Below are positions 15,196-23,702 of a DNA stretch of 32,488 bases, piece by piece. Made by a program: the position numbers and the translations under genes. How positions within the stretch are numbered: the stretch's first letter is position 1; every line of letters begins with the position of its first letter. The stretch lies in contig PNAG01000005.1 in the NCBI GenBank assembly GCA_003169845.1, positions 1 to 32,488 on the forward strand. The letters are read 5' to 3'. This stretch comes from Candidatus Dormiibacterota bacterium (GTDB lineage: Bacteria; Chloroflexota; Dormibacteria; Dormibacterales; Dormibacteraceae). A model generated the notes under the pieces. It did not search any database and was not told the DNA's origin. It worked only from the letters and a program-made list of their open reading frames with translations.

Positions 15196-15939
15196 TCATG
15201 TTCGTAGGCCGGCATCGTCGCTCCAGATGCTCTTGCTGGAAGCGCCTGCTCGCCGGATAGCTGCTGCGTCGACTTCGTGGGATGTCGGGCCTAGGCCCCG
15301 AGCTCTCCATTCGCACAGGAACGTCAGCTTTCCCTCTGGCGGCAAGGGCCAGACCCAGTACGTGAGGTCGTAGCGCTTTCCGCCGCCGCCTCCACCCCTG
15401 GGCATCAGCAGTGGCCCGTCGGATGGCGAGGGCTCGCGTCCCTCGGCATGCATTTTCCACTGAGCCATGAACTCGGGACCAGGGCGGCCGCCGGTCAAGG
15501 CCGCGCTCCCGTCGGCGAACTGGATCCCAAAAGTCAGCTCCCTGTCGGATCGGTTCGGTCCATATGGGGGCGGCGGCCCGAATCCCATCTCGTGTGAATC
15601 GAGGTCACGCTTCGAACGGACCGAGATGCGGAATTCGAAGCCGGTCGAGTAGGCGACGCAGTCGATTAGGCCGATCACCACGCCCTCATCCGAGGCCAGC
15701 ACCTCGCGCAGCGGCACCGCGACCCCGAGCTCCGACTCCGATGGCTGGACCCAGGGAGGCGGTCCTGAGTAAGCCATCGGCGGGGGTGCAGGTTCGGGCC
15801 GGAAGACGTGCCACACGCGCCGCCACCACGGCTCGCGCCGCGTGAGCACCGCATACGAGGGACGCCTCCGCCAGCCGAAGCCCGCAAGGGTCGCATAGAG
15901 GCTCGAGCGCAGTCGCCACCAGAACGTATACCGGTTCAC
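15196..15939 (-). CDS. Conserved hypothetical protein
   Basis: 247 aa, GTG start. Basic/aromatic N-terminus (RYTFWWRLRSSLYATLAG), then a Pro-rich linker. A conserved-looking block follows (PPPWVQPSESELGVAVPLRE, VLASDEGVVIGLIDCVAYST, GFEFRISVRSK), then RELTFGIQFADG, a Gly-rich turn and LTYWVWPLPPEGKLTFLCEW near the end. Single-gene proteins with this PPxWxxPxxxELG layout occur in Actinobacteria, from memory; no function is known. TAAGTT (15952-15947) ends 7 nt before the start, suggesting leaderless initiation. Confidence 0.7.
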   Translation of the reverse strand: MNRYTFWWRLRSSLYATLAGFGWRRRPSYAVLTRREPWWRRVWHVFRPEPAPPPMAYSGPPPWVQPSESELGVAVPLREVLASDEGVVIGLIDCVAYSTGFEFRISVRSKRDLDSHEMGFGPPPPYGPNRSDRELTFGIQFADGSAALTGGRPGPEFMAQWKMHAEGREPSPSDGPLLMPRGGGGGGKRYDLTYWVWPLPPEGKLTFLCEWRARGLGPTSHEVDAAAIRRAGASSKSIWSDDAGLRT

Positions 15940-15946
15940 AGCCCGT

Positions 15947-15952
15947 AACTTA
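15947..15952 (-). promoter_or_regulatory. Predicted -10 box of leaderless gene
   Basis: TAAGTT on the minus strand, 7 nt upstream of GTG 15939. Confidence 0.35.
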
Positions 15953-15969
15953 CTGCCTGCTCTAGATAT

Positions 15970-16107
15970 CGGGACCGTGAGGCCCCGGGTTCAACTTCGA
16001 GTCGCCGTGGCTGTATCGAGTCCGGCGCACTTCAAGGCGTGACCATGCACCTCGGGCCCGCTGAGTTCGTACACCTTAAGGAGATACAGGGCACTCGGCG
16101 GTGATCT
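15970..16107 (+). repeat. Dispersed repeat, type A, copy 4, with tRNA-Pro-like stub
   Basis: It starts with CGGGACCGTGAGG and CCCGGGTTCAAC, which match the anticodon-loop to T-loop part of the tRNA-Pro-like locus at 12350-12375. The type-A arm follows (GAGTCCGGCGCACTTCAAGG, then CACCTCGGGCCCGCTGAG). The core at 16065-16093 is slightly diverged (GTTCGTA; GGAGATACAGGG). It is the fullest copy of the A type and occupies most of the 285-bp gap. Confidence 0.75.
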
Positions 16108-16224
16108 GCGCGACCGACTGACTGCTGTTGGGTTCTTCACGACGGCCTTCTAACTTCTCCCGTCGAGAGCAGAATCCTCTGCGTGGTTCATCGCGCTTCT
16201 CGTCGGTCAGCCGGAGCCCTTTGG

Positions 16225-16785
16225 ATGACCGTTTACGGCGCCGGGTCGTCGTCGGTGGTCTGGTGGGGAGCGGGGACTGCACCGGTCGCCCTCGCCGTTT
16301 GGGCACTCGTGACCGTGGCTTTGGGTCTAATTGGGATCGTTCAGTTGGATCGCATCCGCAAACTGTCGGGTCAGACCGCTGCGCCGCGGAAATTCGATAG
16401 AGTCCTCGCTCGCAACATAGGGGCCGTGATTTTGATCTATACAATCGCGGAAGGCATCTCGGCGGGTGCCCTGCATGCGTTGCGGCACGATGCACTCATC
16501 TTCCCGATCGCGGTTGGCATCGCCGGCGTGCACTTCTTCGTGTTCGCACGAGTGCTCGATACCTGGCAGTACTACGTCACCGGCATCTTGGATTGCCTCG
16601 CTGTCGCCATCACCTTGCTGCTCGCGAGTTCTGATTCCAAAGTTGGCGCAATGCCGTCGTGGATTTTCTATCCACTCGTTGGGGGCGGCGCGGCCTTGTT
16701 CGTCACCGCTGGCCTCATGTTCTACGAGAGCGGAGTGATACTGATGCGCCTGAGCCAGATGCCCCAAGACGCCGCCCGCGATTAA
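16225..16785 (+). CDS. Multi-pass membrane protein, unknown function
   Basis: 186 aa from ATG 16225, chosen because GGAG lies 8 nt upstream, one of few clear ribosome-binding sites here; a longer frame from 16183 adds a Ser/Arg-rich unlikely start. Six hydrophobic segments: GTAPVALAVWALVTVALGLI, NIGAVILIYTIAEGISAGAL, FPIAVGIAGVHFFVFARVL, YVTGILDCLAVAITLLLAS, WIFYPLVGGGAALFVTAGLM, plus a weaker last one. No recognised family. Confidence 0.7.
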   Translation: MTVYGAGSSSVVWWGAGTAPVALAVWALVTVALGLIGIVQLDRIRKLSGQTAAPRKFDRVLARNIGAVILIYTIAEGISAGALHALRHDALIFPIAVGIAGVHFFVFARVLDTWQYYVTGILDCLAVAITLLLASSDSKVGAMPSWIFYPLVGGGAALFVTAGLMFYESGVILMRLSQMPQDAARD

Positions 16786-16878
16786 GGACCTTCTTTCCTC
16801 AGCGACGATCGCAATGGCGTGCTGGGCGGCTCCGGCCCCCAATTCAGAACCCGAGAGGCCCACAATTGGACGGAGGCC

Positions 16879-17439
16879 ATGGGCTATCTCGATCCGCGGC
16901 AAGCCATAGTGGCGCAGCTGGCTCAGCCAAGAAGAAAACCCGTATGGCAAAGTACGCCCTCTCCGGGGGGCCCGCGAGCGGCTATCTCTCGTGGCGGCGG
17001 CCACGACGCGGATCCAGACACGGTGCGCTTCGTTAAGCAGCGCGGCATCCCTGGCCAGGAACTGCACGCCGTCTCTTTCGCCGATCGAGACGGAAGGAAC
17101 TATCGGTATCTCGTTGGTGTCGTCCAGGACGCGAAGGGCGGCTGGCAGGTTAAGGGTCTAGCGGGTGGGGGCGAAGGCGACCCTCCGCGCGACCAGCCGT
17201 GGGTTAACTTCTGCGGCTGGGGCTGGCCGCGCTCGTTTTGCGGCGGTGGCTGGGTCATCGGTAGCGGCTCTAAGGCTGCCGCTCGTGTCCGTCTGCGCTT
17301 CCGAGGAGGACCGATGCTTGAGGACACTGTCGACGACGGGGTCGTTCTGTTGATCGCCGATGCCCGCGTTGATGTGCCGGCGACCGCAGAGATTCTCGAC
17401 GCAAATGGCTCGCTGCTGGCTAGCCACTCCGCTTTCTAG
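16879..17439 (+). CDS. Hypothetical soluble protein
   Basis: 186 aa from ATG 16879 (MGYLDPRQAIVAQLAQPRRK); GTG 16819 in frame is an alternative and neither has a well-spaced ribosome-binding site (GGAGG is only 2 nt from 16879). The centre reads VRFVKQRGIPGQELHAVSFA then NYRYLVGVVQDAKGGWQVKG. This is followed by a Gly/Trp-rich stretch (WVNFCGWGWPRSFCGGGWVI) and a beta-rich end (RVRLRFRGGPMLEDTVDDGV, VDVPATAEILDANGSLLASH). Possibly a secreted or cell-wall-associated domain, but no signal peptide is visible. Family not recognised. Confidence 0.6.
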   Translation: MGYLDPRQAIVAQLAQPRRKPVWQSTPSPGGPRAAISRGGGHDADPDTVRFVKQRGIPGQELHAVSFADRDGRNYRYLVGVVQDAKGGWQVKGLAGGGEGDPPRDQPWVNFCGWGWPRSFCGGGWVIGSGSKAAARVRLRFRGGPMLEDTVDDGVVLLIADARVDVPATAEILDANGSLLASHSAF

Positions 17440-17458
17440 ACAGGGGTTGAGGCTGCAG

Positions 17459-18118
17459 ATGCAACTTGCTGGCATAACCAGCTGGCGGATGGGCACGGAC
17501 GAGCCGCAGAGCTTGCTCATGGCGCTCTACGTGCGCGACGCCTGTGGCTTGCACCCACAGGTAGATCCGGACATTCCCCCAGTCGAACCTGCGGTGCCCT
17601 TCGGCGAGAAACGGGCACAGGTGGACAGCCTTGCCTCGGCGCAATGGGCAGATTGGTGGCAACAGCTTCTCGACGGCGGCGGCTTCTGGCCAGAGCACAA
17701 GAGCCCGCCCGACATGTCAAGACTTCGCCACGACCCTGAACTCCAGAGGATTTTCTACTGGCCATCGCGACACCTGCCTCCGGACTTTGTGGGGCTGTCG
17801 GGTACGCCTGAACTGCAGGCCCTTGTTCGCAGGCACTACGAGGCGGCCCGGGTCTGGAGCGAGGCCCGCAAGCACGAGTTCGTCGCGCTATCATCCGCGC
17901 GCCAACGCGTGTCATTGGAATCGGAGATTGTGCGAACCGTCGAGCGGGGCTTGGGACGCACGGCTCGTCCCTTCGAGTTCGACATACGGGTACTACCCGT
18001 CGTGTCCGTTCAGGCATGGCGCCTGTCCTCTGGGCGCGCACTCGTTACGCGCGCTCTGTTCAGGGATCGAGCGGCGTATGGCAAATGGCTCCGACCCATC
18101 ATTGAGGAACTCGCGTAG
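17459..18118 (+). CDS. Conserved hypothetical protein
   Basis: 219 aa from ATG 17459, with GAGG 6 nt upstream. Soluble, Trp-rich: LLMALYVRDACGLHPQVDPD, then AQWADWWQQLLDGG and SPPDMSRLRHDPELQRIF, then PELQALVRRHYEAARVWSEA and RPFEFDIRVLPVVSVQAWRL near the end, closing with ALFRDRAAYGKWLRPIIEEL. No enzyme motif recognised. It follows the preceding gene by 19 bp on the same strand and may be co-transcribed. Confidence 0.65.
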   Translation: MQLAGITSWRMGTDEPQSLLMALYVRDACGLHPQVDPDIPPVEPAVPFGEKRAQVDSLASAQWADWWQQLLDGGGFWPEHKSPPDMSRLRHDPELQRIFYWPSRHLPPDFVGLSGTPELQALVRRHYEAARVWSEARKHEFVALSSARQRVSLESEIVRTVERGLGRTARPFEFDIRVLPVVSVQAWRLSSGRALVTRALFRDRAAYGKWLRPIIEELA

Positions 18119-18179
18119 AGGGTCTGGTCAAGTGGCCGGCGGTTTTCCCGGCGTCTAAGGAGGTGTCCCGGCTGGCCGG

Positions 18180-18213
18180 AAGGGGGTGCAGCATCGGCGT
18201 GGCAACCCCCCTT
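18180..18213 (+). terminator. G/C-rich hairpin, probable terminator
   Basis: AAGGGGGTGC and GCAACCCCCCTT around a 12-nt loop, 60 bp after the 18118 stop. There is no T-run, so it may be an inefficient intrinsic terminator. Confidence 0.4.
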
Positions 18214-18256
18214 AACAGCCGGTCAACCTTGTTTAGGGTCTAGTCTCTCCGTCGAC

Positions 18257-19027
18257 ATGCTGCCAGCCGTCCTGATCGCGACGGAGCTGGTGTTTCTAAG
18301 CCTGGCCGCGGTGCTGATCGTCCGAGTCTGGCGCCAATTCAAGCGGGACCGCAAGGAACAAGGTGACCTATGGTCGGCATTGGAAGAGGCGGTCGGGCAG
18401 CAGGTCGGTCCGATCGCGGGAAGGTTAATCGTCGGCGAACCCAAACTCTGGGCCGCGATCTTCCTTTGGATCTCGGGCCGCTCTCGGAGAGATGCGCTGA
18501 GCTTTCAGTACTCAGCACTGTCGAACCTAGGGCTTATCTCTGCCGTGGTTCTCGGCTTGGTCGTTCTGGAGGGAGGGATTGGCGGCCTTCTTGCCAGGCT
18601 CGCGCCCTGGCCCTGGCTGAGTCCAGTGCTCATCATCATTTCGGTTTACGCAGCCGTCTGGATTATCGGAATTTACGCGTCTCTACGCACATTTCCTCAC
18701 CTTGTCACAGAGCAGGGTCTCCTTCTCCGATATGGAGTGCTCGGCGAGGCGTGGGTCCCTTGGCGAGAGGTCGATCAGGTCGTTAACGAGACACTGGTAT
18801 CACCAGGAGGCATGGACGGACTGTCAATCAAAGGTGAGATCGCGACGTTGGCCGTGGGAGGGAGGACCACCGTGACGATCCGCCGGCGGAGCCCGGGCAA
18901 AGTGAAGGGCTTCCTCCGGGAGACTGCCGGCGTTAATCAGATACGCATCGCAGTTGACGACCCGGACGCATTTCTCGCCGCGATCACCGCAGCGGCACCG
19001 CATCCCGACGAGTCACCGCAATCGTAA
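18257..19027 (+). CDS. Membrane protein with a C-terminal PH-like domain
   Basis: 256 aa. N-terminal helix (AVLIATELVFLSLAAVLIVR), a cytoplasmic charged stretch, two further helices (SNLGLISAVVLGLVVLEGGI and LSPVLIIISVYAAVWIIGIY), then a ~100-residue cytoplasmic domain. The latter reads LVTEQGLLLRYGVLGEAWVP, WREVDQVV and TTVTIRRRSPGKVKGFLRET, with the run of strands ending in a helix that marks bacterial PH-like domains. Function unknown. TAGTCT at 18241-18246, 10 nt before the ATG, is a possible -10. Confidence 0.65.
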   Translation: MLPAVLIATELVFLSLAAVLIVRVWRQFKRDRKEQGDLWSALEEAVGQQVGPIAGRLIVGEPKLWAAIFLWISGRSRRDALSFQYSALSNLGLISAVVLGLVVLEGGIGGLLARLAPWPWLSPVLIIISVYAAVWIIGIYASLRTFPHLVTEQGLLLRYGVLGEAWVPWREVDQVVNETLVSPGGMDGLSIKGEIATLAVGGRTTVTIRRRSPGKVKGFLRETAGVNQIRIAVDDPDAFLAAITAAAPHPDESPQS

Positions 19028-19141
19028 GTCGCCGGACTGATGGCTAGCTTGGCGACCATCTCGCCGGCGAGCTAAGTTAGACCAATCTGCTGTCAAGAGG
19101 TTTGACCAAGATTTCGGCGCAGATCCGCAACACTCTCGGAG

Positions 19142-19147
19142 TAGAGT
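19142..19147 (+). promoter_or_regulatory. Predicted -10 box of the histidine kinase operon
   Basis: TAGAGT, 6 nt before ATG 19154. No -35 at standard spacing. Confidence 0.35.
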
Positions 19148-19153
19148 CGGCCC

Positions 19154-20542
19154 ATGTTGCGCCGAATCCTAGCCGTGACAATGGAGCGCAGGACTTACAT
19201 ATGCGTCGCTTACGTTCTGCTGCGGCTGCCACTATTCTTCGGTTTCCTAGCTATCGGGGCATTCCTTTTCCTAGCTATCGGGACATTCCTTTTCCGCGCC
19301 CGTCCGCTGACCTTGTGGACCCCTCTATTGATCGTTACCGCCGCCTTCGCCTGCTGGGGTGTCGTGGTCTTCGAGCGCGCACTAGCCAGGCGTTGGTACG
19401 GCTTGCAACTGGCTCCCCTTGCTCCGGAGCGGCCGCCGCATCGGAGCTTAGCGTGGCAAGCCGCCGATCTCATCACCAATCCAGTGACCTGGAAGAGCGT
19501 CGCCTATACGATCGTCGAGGCGCTCGTCGGCTTTCCGTTCGCGCTTCTTGTTCTAGCGGGTCTAGCGCTTGGCGTACTGGGGACCGTGACGCTGGCTGGA
19601 ACCGGCGTGCTCGGCGCTCTGTTTGCGTTGCTCGGCACCCCACCGGTCGATCCGTTCTTGTCGCTGCGGTCGCTGGCGGGCGCGATCCTTTGCTTCGGTA
19701 TTCTGCTCATCACGCTGTACGTTGCGCGCTGGGTCACGCCGCTTCAGCTGATGTTCGTTCGGGCGATGCTCGGAATCAGCCAGACAGAGCTCGCACTCAA
19801 GGCGGCGCAGGCACAAGTCGCGGCTGAACACGCCCGAGCGGAGGTGGCCGACCGAAGTCGCCGCGACCTCGTGCTCAACGTTTCGCACGAGCTGCGCAAC
19901 CCGCTCGCCACGATCCGTGCGCACGTTGAGACGCTCCGCGACAGCGAGAACGTCCAACAGTCCGAGGCGGACCGACAGCGGTACCTGGAGGTGCTCAACC
20001 GAGAGACGGACCGGCTCTCCGGCCTGGTGGACGAGCTGCTCACTCTCGCCAGCGCCGACACAGGGCGTCTCGAGCTCGAGATGGCGATGGTCGATGCTTC
20101 CGCCGTTGCAACCGAGGTGCACGATGCTATGGCGCCGCTCGCGCTGCGCGAGCGACACATACGACTCATTTGCAGACCTGAGGGTGCGGTGAGCGTCAGG
20201 GCGGATCGCCGCCGGCTGGCCCAGGTCCTGATGAACCTGGTTCGCAACGCGATCACGCATACGCCAGAAGGCGGACTCGTAGCAATTGAGGTCGCAACGG
20301 TGGATTCTGAGATCGTCGAAGTCGCGGTCTCCGATACCGGTCTTGGCATCGAGCCCAACGAGATGGACAAGATTTTCGAGCGCTTCTACCGCTCTGACGA
20401 ATCGCGCTCACGAGCCACCGGCGGCTTCGGTCTTGGCCTGGCTATCTCCCGCGAGATGGTGACTGCTATGGGCGGCAGCATCCGCGTAGACAGCTCATCC
20501 GGACAAGGCAGCCGGTTTGTCGTGACACTGGCACGGGCGTAA
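19154..20542 (+). CDS. Membrane sensor histidine kinase
   Basis: 462 aa. N-terminal membrane region of ~220 residues whose second half (NPVTWKSVAYTIVEALVGFP to LITLYVARWVT) resembles the PF13796 'putative sensor' domain. A coiled-coil linker follows (ALKAAQAQVAAEHARAEVAD), then HisKA with VSHELRNPLATIRAHVE (phospho-acceptor His about 245). The HATPase domain has the N-box MNLVRNAITHTPEGG, G1 VSDTGLGIEPNE, F-box FERFYRSDESRS and G2 GGFGLGLAIS. All catalytic boxes are intact. The stop is immediately followed by the ATG of the response regulator. A 24-bp tandem duplication lies in the first membrane segment. The next operon downstream encodes a bacteriocin-type transporter, a plausible target. 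Confidence 0.94.
   Translation: MLRRILAVTMERRTYICVAYVLLRLPLFFGFLAIGAFLFLAIGTFLFRARPLTLWTPLLIVTAAFACWGVVVFERALARRWYGLQLAPLAPERPPHRSLAWQAADLITNPVTWKSVAYTIVEALVGFPFALLVLAGLALGVLGTVTLAGTGVLGALFALLGTPPVDPFLSLRSLAGAILCFGILLITLYVARWVTPLQLMFVRAMLGISQTELALKAAQAQVAAEHARAEVADRSRRDLVLNVSHELRNPLATIRAHVETLRDSENVQQSEADRQRYLEVLNRETDRLSGLVDELLTLASADTGRLELEMAMVDASAVATEVHDAMAPLALRERHIRLICRPEGAVSVRADRRRLAQVLMNLVRNAITHTPEGGLVAIEVATVDSEIVEVAVSDTGLGIEPNEMDKIFERFYRSDESRSRATGGFGLGLAISREMVTAMGGSIRVDSSSGQGSRFVVTLARA
19246..19293 (+). repeat. 24-bp tandem repeat inside the kinase gene
   Basis: Two units differing by one base, each starting CCTAGCTATCGGG. In frame, they duplicate FLAIG(A/T)FL in a transmembrane helix (FLAIGAFLFLAIGTFLF). 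Confidence 0.8.
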
Positions 20543-21232
20543 ATGTCGCTCGTCCTGGTCGTTGAAGACGAAGTCGACCTGAGCCACATCATGCGCGACC
20601 GCCTGATCGCCGATGGGCATGAGGTGGTCGTCGTGCATGACGGCGCATCGGCGATGGCTGCGGTGGCGAAGCGAGTGCCGGACTGTGTCCTGCTGGATTG
20701 GTTGCTGCCCGATGTGGACGGCCTGACTGTTTGCCGGCGTCTACGGGAGAGCCACCTGATGCCAATTATCATGGTGACCGCCCGGACCGAGGAGGTCGAC
20801 CGTGTTCTCGGCCTTGAGGTCGGCGCCGACGACTACCTCGTGAAGCCTTTCGGCCTTCGCGAGCTCCTCGCCCGCGTTCGGGCCATGCTGCGACGCGTCG
20901 ACCTCGAAGGGGTCCGTCGGGCTCCGACCGCCGACGGGAAAGTGCAGTCAGGCACGTTGACGATCGACACCAATTCGTGGATTGCCACGCTGGGTGGCGC
21001 GCCGATGCACCTGACACGAAAGGAATTCGAGCTGCTGACGGTGCTCGTTTCGAATCCAGGCCGCGCCTTCAGTCGCGAGTTCCTTGTTGAGCAAATCTGG
21101 AGCAGCGACTTCGAAGGTTATGAACGTGCGATTGACACCCACATCACTCGGCTGCGTCGCAAGCTGGGTCCCCTGGGCGAACGGATTGTGACGGTGTGGG
21201 GAGTCGGCTACCGGTTCTCAGCCGACACCTAG
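20543..21232 (+). CDS. OmpR/PhoB-family response regulator
   Basis: 229 aa. Receiver domain (1-~118): acidic pair VVEDEVDL, phospho-acceptor Asp 52 in CVLLDWLLPDVDG, switch Thr in IIMVTART, Lys in DDYLVKPFGLREL. C-terminal winged helix (~130-229): MHLTRKEFELLTVLVSNPGR, EFLVEQIWSSDFEGYERAID, THITRLRRKLG, VTVWGVGYRFSADT. It directly abuts the kinase gene and forms a complete two-component pair with it. Confidence 0.95.
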   Translation: MSLVLVVEDEVDLSHIMRDRLIADGHEVVVVHDGASAMAAVAKRVPDCVLLDWLLPDVDGLTVCRRLRESHLMPIIMVTARTEEVDRVLGLEVGADDYLVKPFGLRELLARVRAMLRRVDLEGVRRAPTADGKVQSGTLTIDTNSWIATLGGAPMHLTRKEFELLTVLVSNPGRAFSREFLVEQIWSSDFEGYERAIDTHITRLRRKLGPLGERIVTVWGVGYRFSADT

Positions 21233-21446
21233 ATACCTCGGTTTCGACACAAAGCCGACACAGTCTGTCGACATCCGCTGTTCATCCTTCAGGCCGTGCC
21301 ATCAGGCGAATCGGATTGGAGGTTGGAACTCATAAACAACGCCAGGACACTCGCTAGAGCCACAGTGCATCCCAAGCGGAGGGTATCTAGTTGCATTGTG
21401 ATGTAGCTGGGACCCTCCGCACAGAGTCCAGGGACAACCCCCGGCG
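21233..21446 (+). other. Gap upstream of the bacteriocin-type transporter
   Basis: 214 bp with no intact reading frame of length. A lactococcin-972-like precursor gene would be expected here. Scraps such as IGGWNS (21318-21335) and SHSASQ (about 21358) in different frames faintly recall the GG.W and HSAS parts of that family, but stops interrupt both, so this is at most a decayed relic. Confidence 0.2.
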
Positions 21447-23702
21447 ATGAAGCGCGTCATTGTCGCTCTACTGATGCTCCTGTCGGCCGCTGCCGCGGCC
21501 ACCGTATACGTGAACACGGACAACGCGCAGCGGCAACTGATGCAGCATGCTGCAGCGAGCGTCGGGCAGCCCTTCACGATCCCAGGCGACCCTCGCCTTG
21601 CCGATCCGGTGAAGATGTACGCAGCGTTGCGCACCGCAGCCGCCGACGCTCGGGTCAACGTCTTCCGAACCTCCGTCGGGTACACACCAGACGGGCGTCC
21701 GCAAGTGACGCAATACATCCTCCTTACGACAAGCACCCATCTGTTCGACGCCTTCAGTCTTCGGTCTGGACGCTGGCTCAGTCCAGCAGACGCCGACCAT
21801 CCCGAGCGATTCCTCTCCACCACCCAAACCGGAAGTCGCGACCAGGTCGGAGTCCTCGGCGCCTTCGGTGGCAACGACCTCGTCGCCATTCGCAGCCTGC
21901 GCAGTGCCTTTGACTCGCTGCCGGTTGCCGCCACGTACGACGTCGAGTCATCGGACCAATCATCGTTTGACCGCTTTCTCAACTCGCTCGCGCAGGCGTC
22001 CTCCCAGTTGGCAGGCGGGGTGGGGCTCTTCACTGCTGCCAGCTTCAAGGGTGGCATTGACTCGTTCGCGGGGTACACAACGGACTTCGCCCCAATCCTG
22101 AACGCCGTGCAGTACGTGATCATCTTTTTCGCGGCGCTGTTCCTGGCGTTTCAGGTTCTTCATGAAGCCAAGAAGGCCGGCGTCATGAAACTGCATGGCT
22201 TCGGGGTGGTTCGTGTCTGGTTCGCAATCGCGGGGCGCCTCATCCTGATCTCCCTGGTTACGTCAGAGGCGATCGCGCTCGTGGCCAGCCGATTCGTCCC
22301 CGACACCACGTTCGAGTTCACCGCCTCTGTCGGCCTCACCATCGTCCGTGCTTTCGCGGTGATGCTGGTTGCATCCATCGTGGCGTGCGCCTACGTCGCA
22401 CGTGCGAACATCAGCAACTCGATCAAGAATCGCAAGGACACGCGCGGCGTATTCGCCGCTAATACGCTGGTCAAGATCGCGTGTTCGGTCGCGCTGATTG
22501 CCGTCGGCGCCGGCCTATGGCTTCAGTACGCGAATGCCGCCGCGGCACGACAACAATTCGGTAACTGGGACAGAGCACGTGGTTTTGGCATCTTCTCTCC
22601 GACGCTCGTCGGGAATGATCTTGTGGAAGCGGAGACCGGCGGAAGCGGGACAACAGCCGCCGAGGTCTACGACCTTTACCCTGCGCTGAACGACCGCGGG
22701 GCGTTGTACGTCGACGCGAATAACTACGAGCCAGTGGCCCTCGCCGAGTCGTTTCCACCTGGCGCGTACCGATCGATTGTGGTAAATGTGAACTACCTCA
22801 AGCAGTTCTCGCTGCGGGACGACTCAGGGCGCACGATCGGGATCGGCGAGAACACCACGGACTGGGTTGTGCTTGCGCCGTCGCGCTACAGGAGTCAGCA
22901 GGCGGAGATTCTCGCCTACTTCCAGGCTGACCGGAGTGGAGCGGCCCATGCCGAACAAGCTGTATTTGGTCGCCCAGCTCCAGCGAGCGTGGCGCATCAG
23001 GGTATCTCCATCATCTGGATGCAGGACAACCAGGCGGTGTTCAGCTTCAACCCATTGGTTTATCCGGACCACGGCAACAACATCGTCGACCCCTTCATCC
23101 AAGTGATGACGTCCGCGAACAGCCTGGGGATCGACCGGGCGAACATGCTCAGCGGCGGAGGCGGCACCGCCATGAAGATCCGATTGCTAAGTGGAGACAC
23201 CGTCAGAACAATGCAGGATCTCCTGCCGACGCTGAAGCGTCTGAAGCTGGATGACAACCTGCCCTACCTGGTAACCATGGATGAGTACGTCTCGCAGCAG
23301 ATCGCAGCTCTTGACAACGGGATCAGGAGTATCGCAATCGCTGGCATTGCCCTCTTGGTTGGGCTCCTGGTCCTGGCCGTTCAGAGCCTATCAATCTTGT
23401 TCGAGCGGTATTCCCGTCGGATCACTGTTCGGAGGCTCTTCGGGGCGGGCTTCATGCGCACCTACCGCGAGCCGCTTCTGATATTTGCTGCTGTCTGGAG
23501 TTTCCAGCTGGTCGGGGCCCTTGTCGCCAACCGGCTTGGCCTCAACCCCTTCTCCACGGCGACCTTCTCGAGCGTTGCAGGCGACGGCATCGTCGTGGGC
23601 ATTGCAGCGTGCGTGGCGGCGTTGGAGGTGGTGTTCTCCGCAGGCGTCCTGACGTTCATCGAGAGCCGTAGTGTCGTTCGGGTGCTGAAGCAGGAATTCT
23701 GA
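21447..23702 (+). CDS. Bacteriocin-associated integral membrane protein (DUF1430 / lactococcin-972 immunity-export type)
   Basis: 751 aa, matching the large polytopic partner of lactococcin-972-group ABC exporters. N-terminal signal-anchor (VIVALLMLLSAAAAATVYV), an extracellular domain to ~215, four helices at about 218-240, 255-283, 292-318 and 341-362, a second large extracellular domain (~365-620), and three helices at about 627-650, 665-690 and 712-738. Cytoplasmic signature loops EAKKAGVMKLHGFG and ERYSRRITVRRLFG, as in FtsX-like permeases. The stop overlaps the ATPase start (TGATG). Family members act as immunity and/or export permeases; which role applies here cannot be seen. Confidence 0.8.
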   Translation: MKRVIVALLMLLSAAAAATVYVNTDNAQRQLMQHAAASVGQPFTIPGDPRLADPVKMYAALRTAAADARVNVFRTSVGYTPDGRPQVTQYILLTTSTHLFDAFSLRSGRWLSPADADHPERFLSTTQTGSRDQVGVLGAFGGNDLVAIRSLRSAFDSLPVAATYDVESSDQSSFDRFLNSLAQASSQLAGGVGLFTAASFKGGIDSFAGYTTDFAPILNAVQYVIIFFAALFLAFQVLHEAKKAGVMKLHGFGVVRVWFAIAGRLILISLVTSEAIALVASRFVPDTTFEFTASVGLTIVRAFAVMLVASIVACAYVARANISNSIKNRKDTRGVFAANTLVKIACSVALIAVGAGLWLQYANAAAARQQFGNWDRARGFGIFSPTLVGNDLVEAETGGSGTTAAEVYDLYPALNDRGALYVDANNYEPVALAESFPPGAYRSIVVNVNYLKQFSLRDDSGRTIGIGENTTDWVVLAPSRYRSQQAEILAYFQADRSGAAHAEQAVFGRPAPASVAHQGISIIWMQDNQAVFSFNPLVYPDHGNNIVDPFIQVMTSANSLGIDRANMLSGGGGTAMKIRLLSGDTVRTMQDLLPTLKRLKLDDNLPYLVTMDEYVSQQIAALDNGIRSIAIAGIALLVGLLVLAVQSLSILFERYSRRITVRRLFGAGFMRTYREPLLIFAAVWSFQLVGALVANRLGLNPFSTATFSSVAGDGIVVGIAACVAALEVVFSAGVLTFIESRSVVRVLKQEF

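Noticed and set aside
16327..17067. 246-codon minus-strand frame over the membrane protein at 16225
   Set aside because: Its sequence is the low-complexity shadow of the real gene, which has membrane helices and a ribosome-binding site.
21300..21446. Intact lactococcin-972-like precursor gene
   Set aside because: Only disconnected scraps (IGGWNS, SHSASQ) in different frames with stops between; not enough to call a gene or even a certain relic.
21302..22123. 273-codon minus-strand frame opposite the bacteriocin-type membrane protein
   Set aside because: Antisense to a recognisable family member with a natural start and coupled ATPase.
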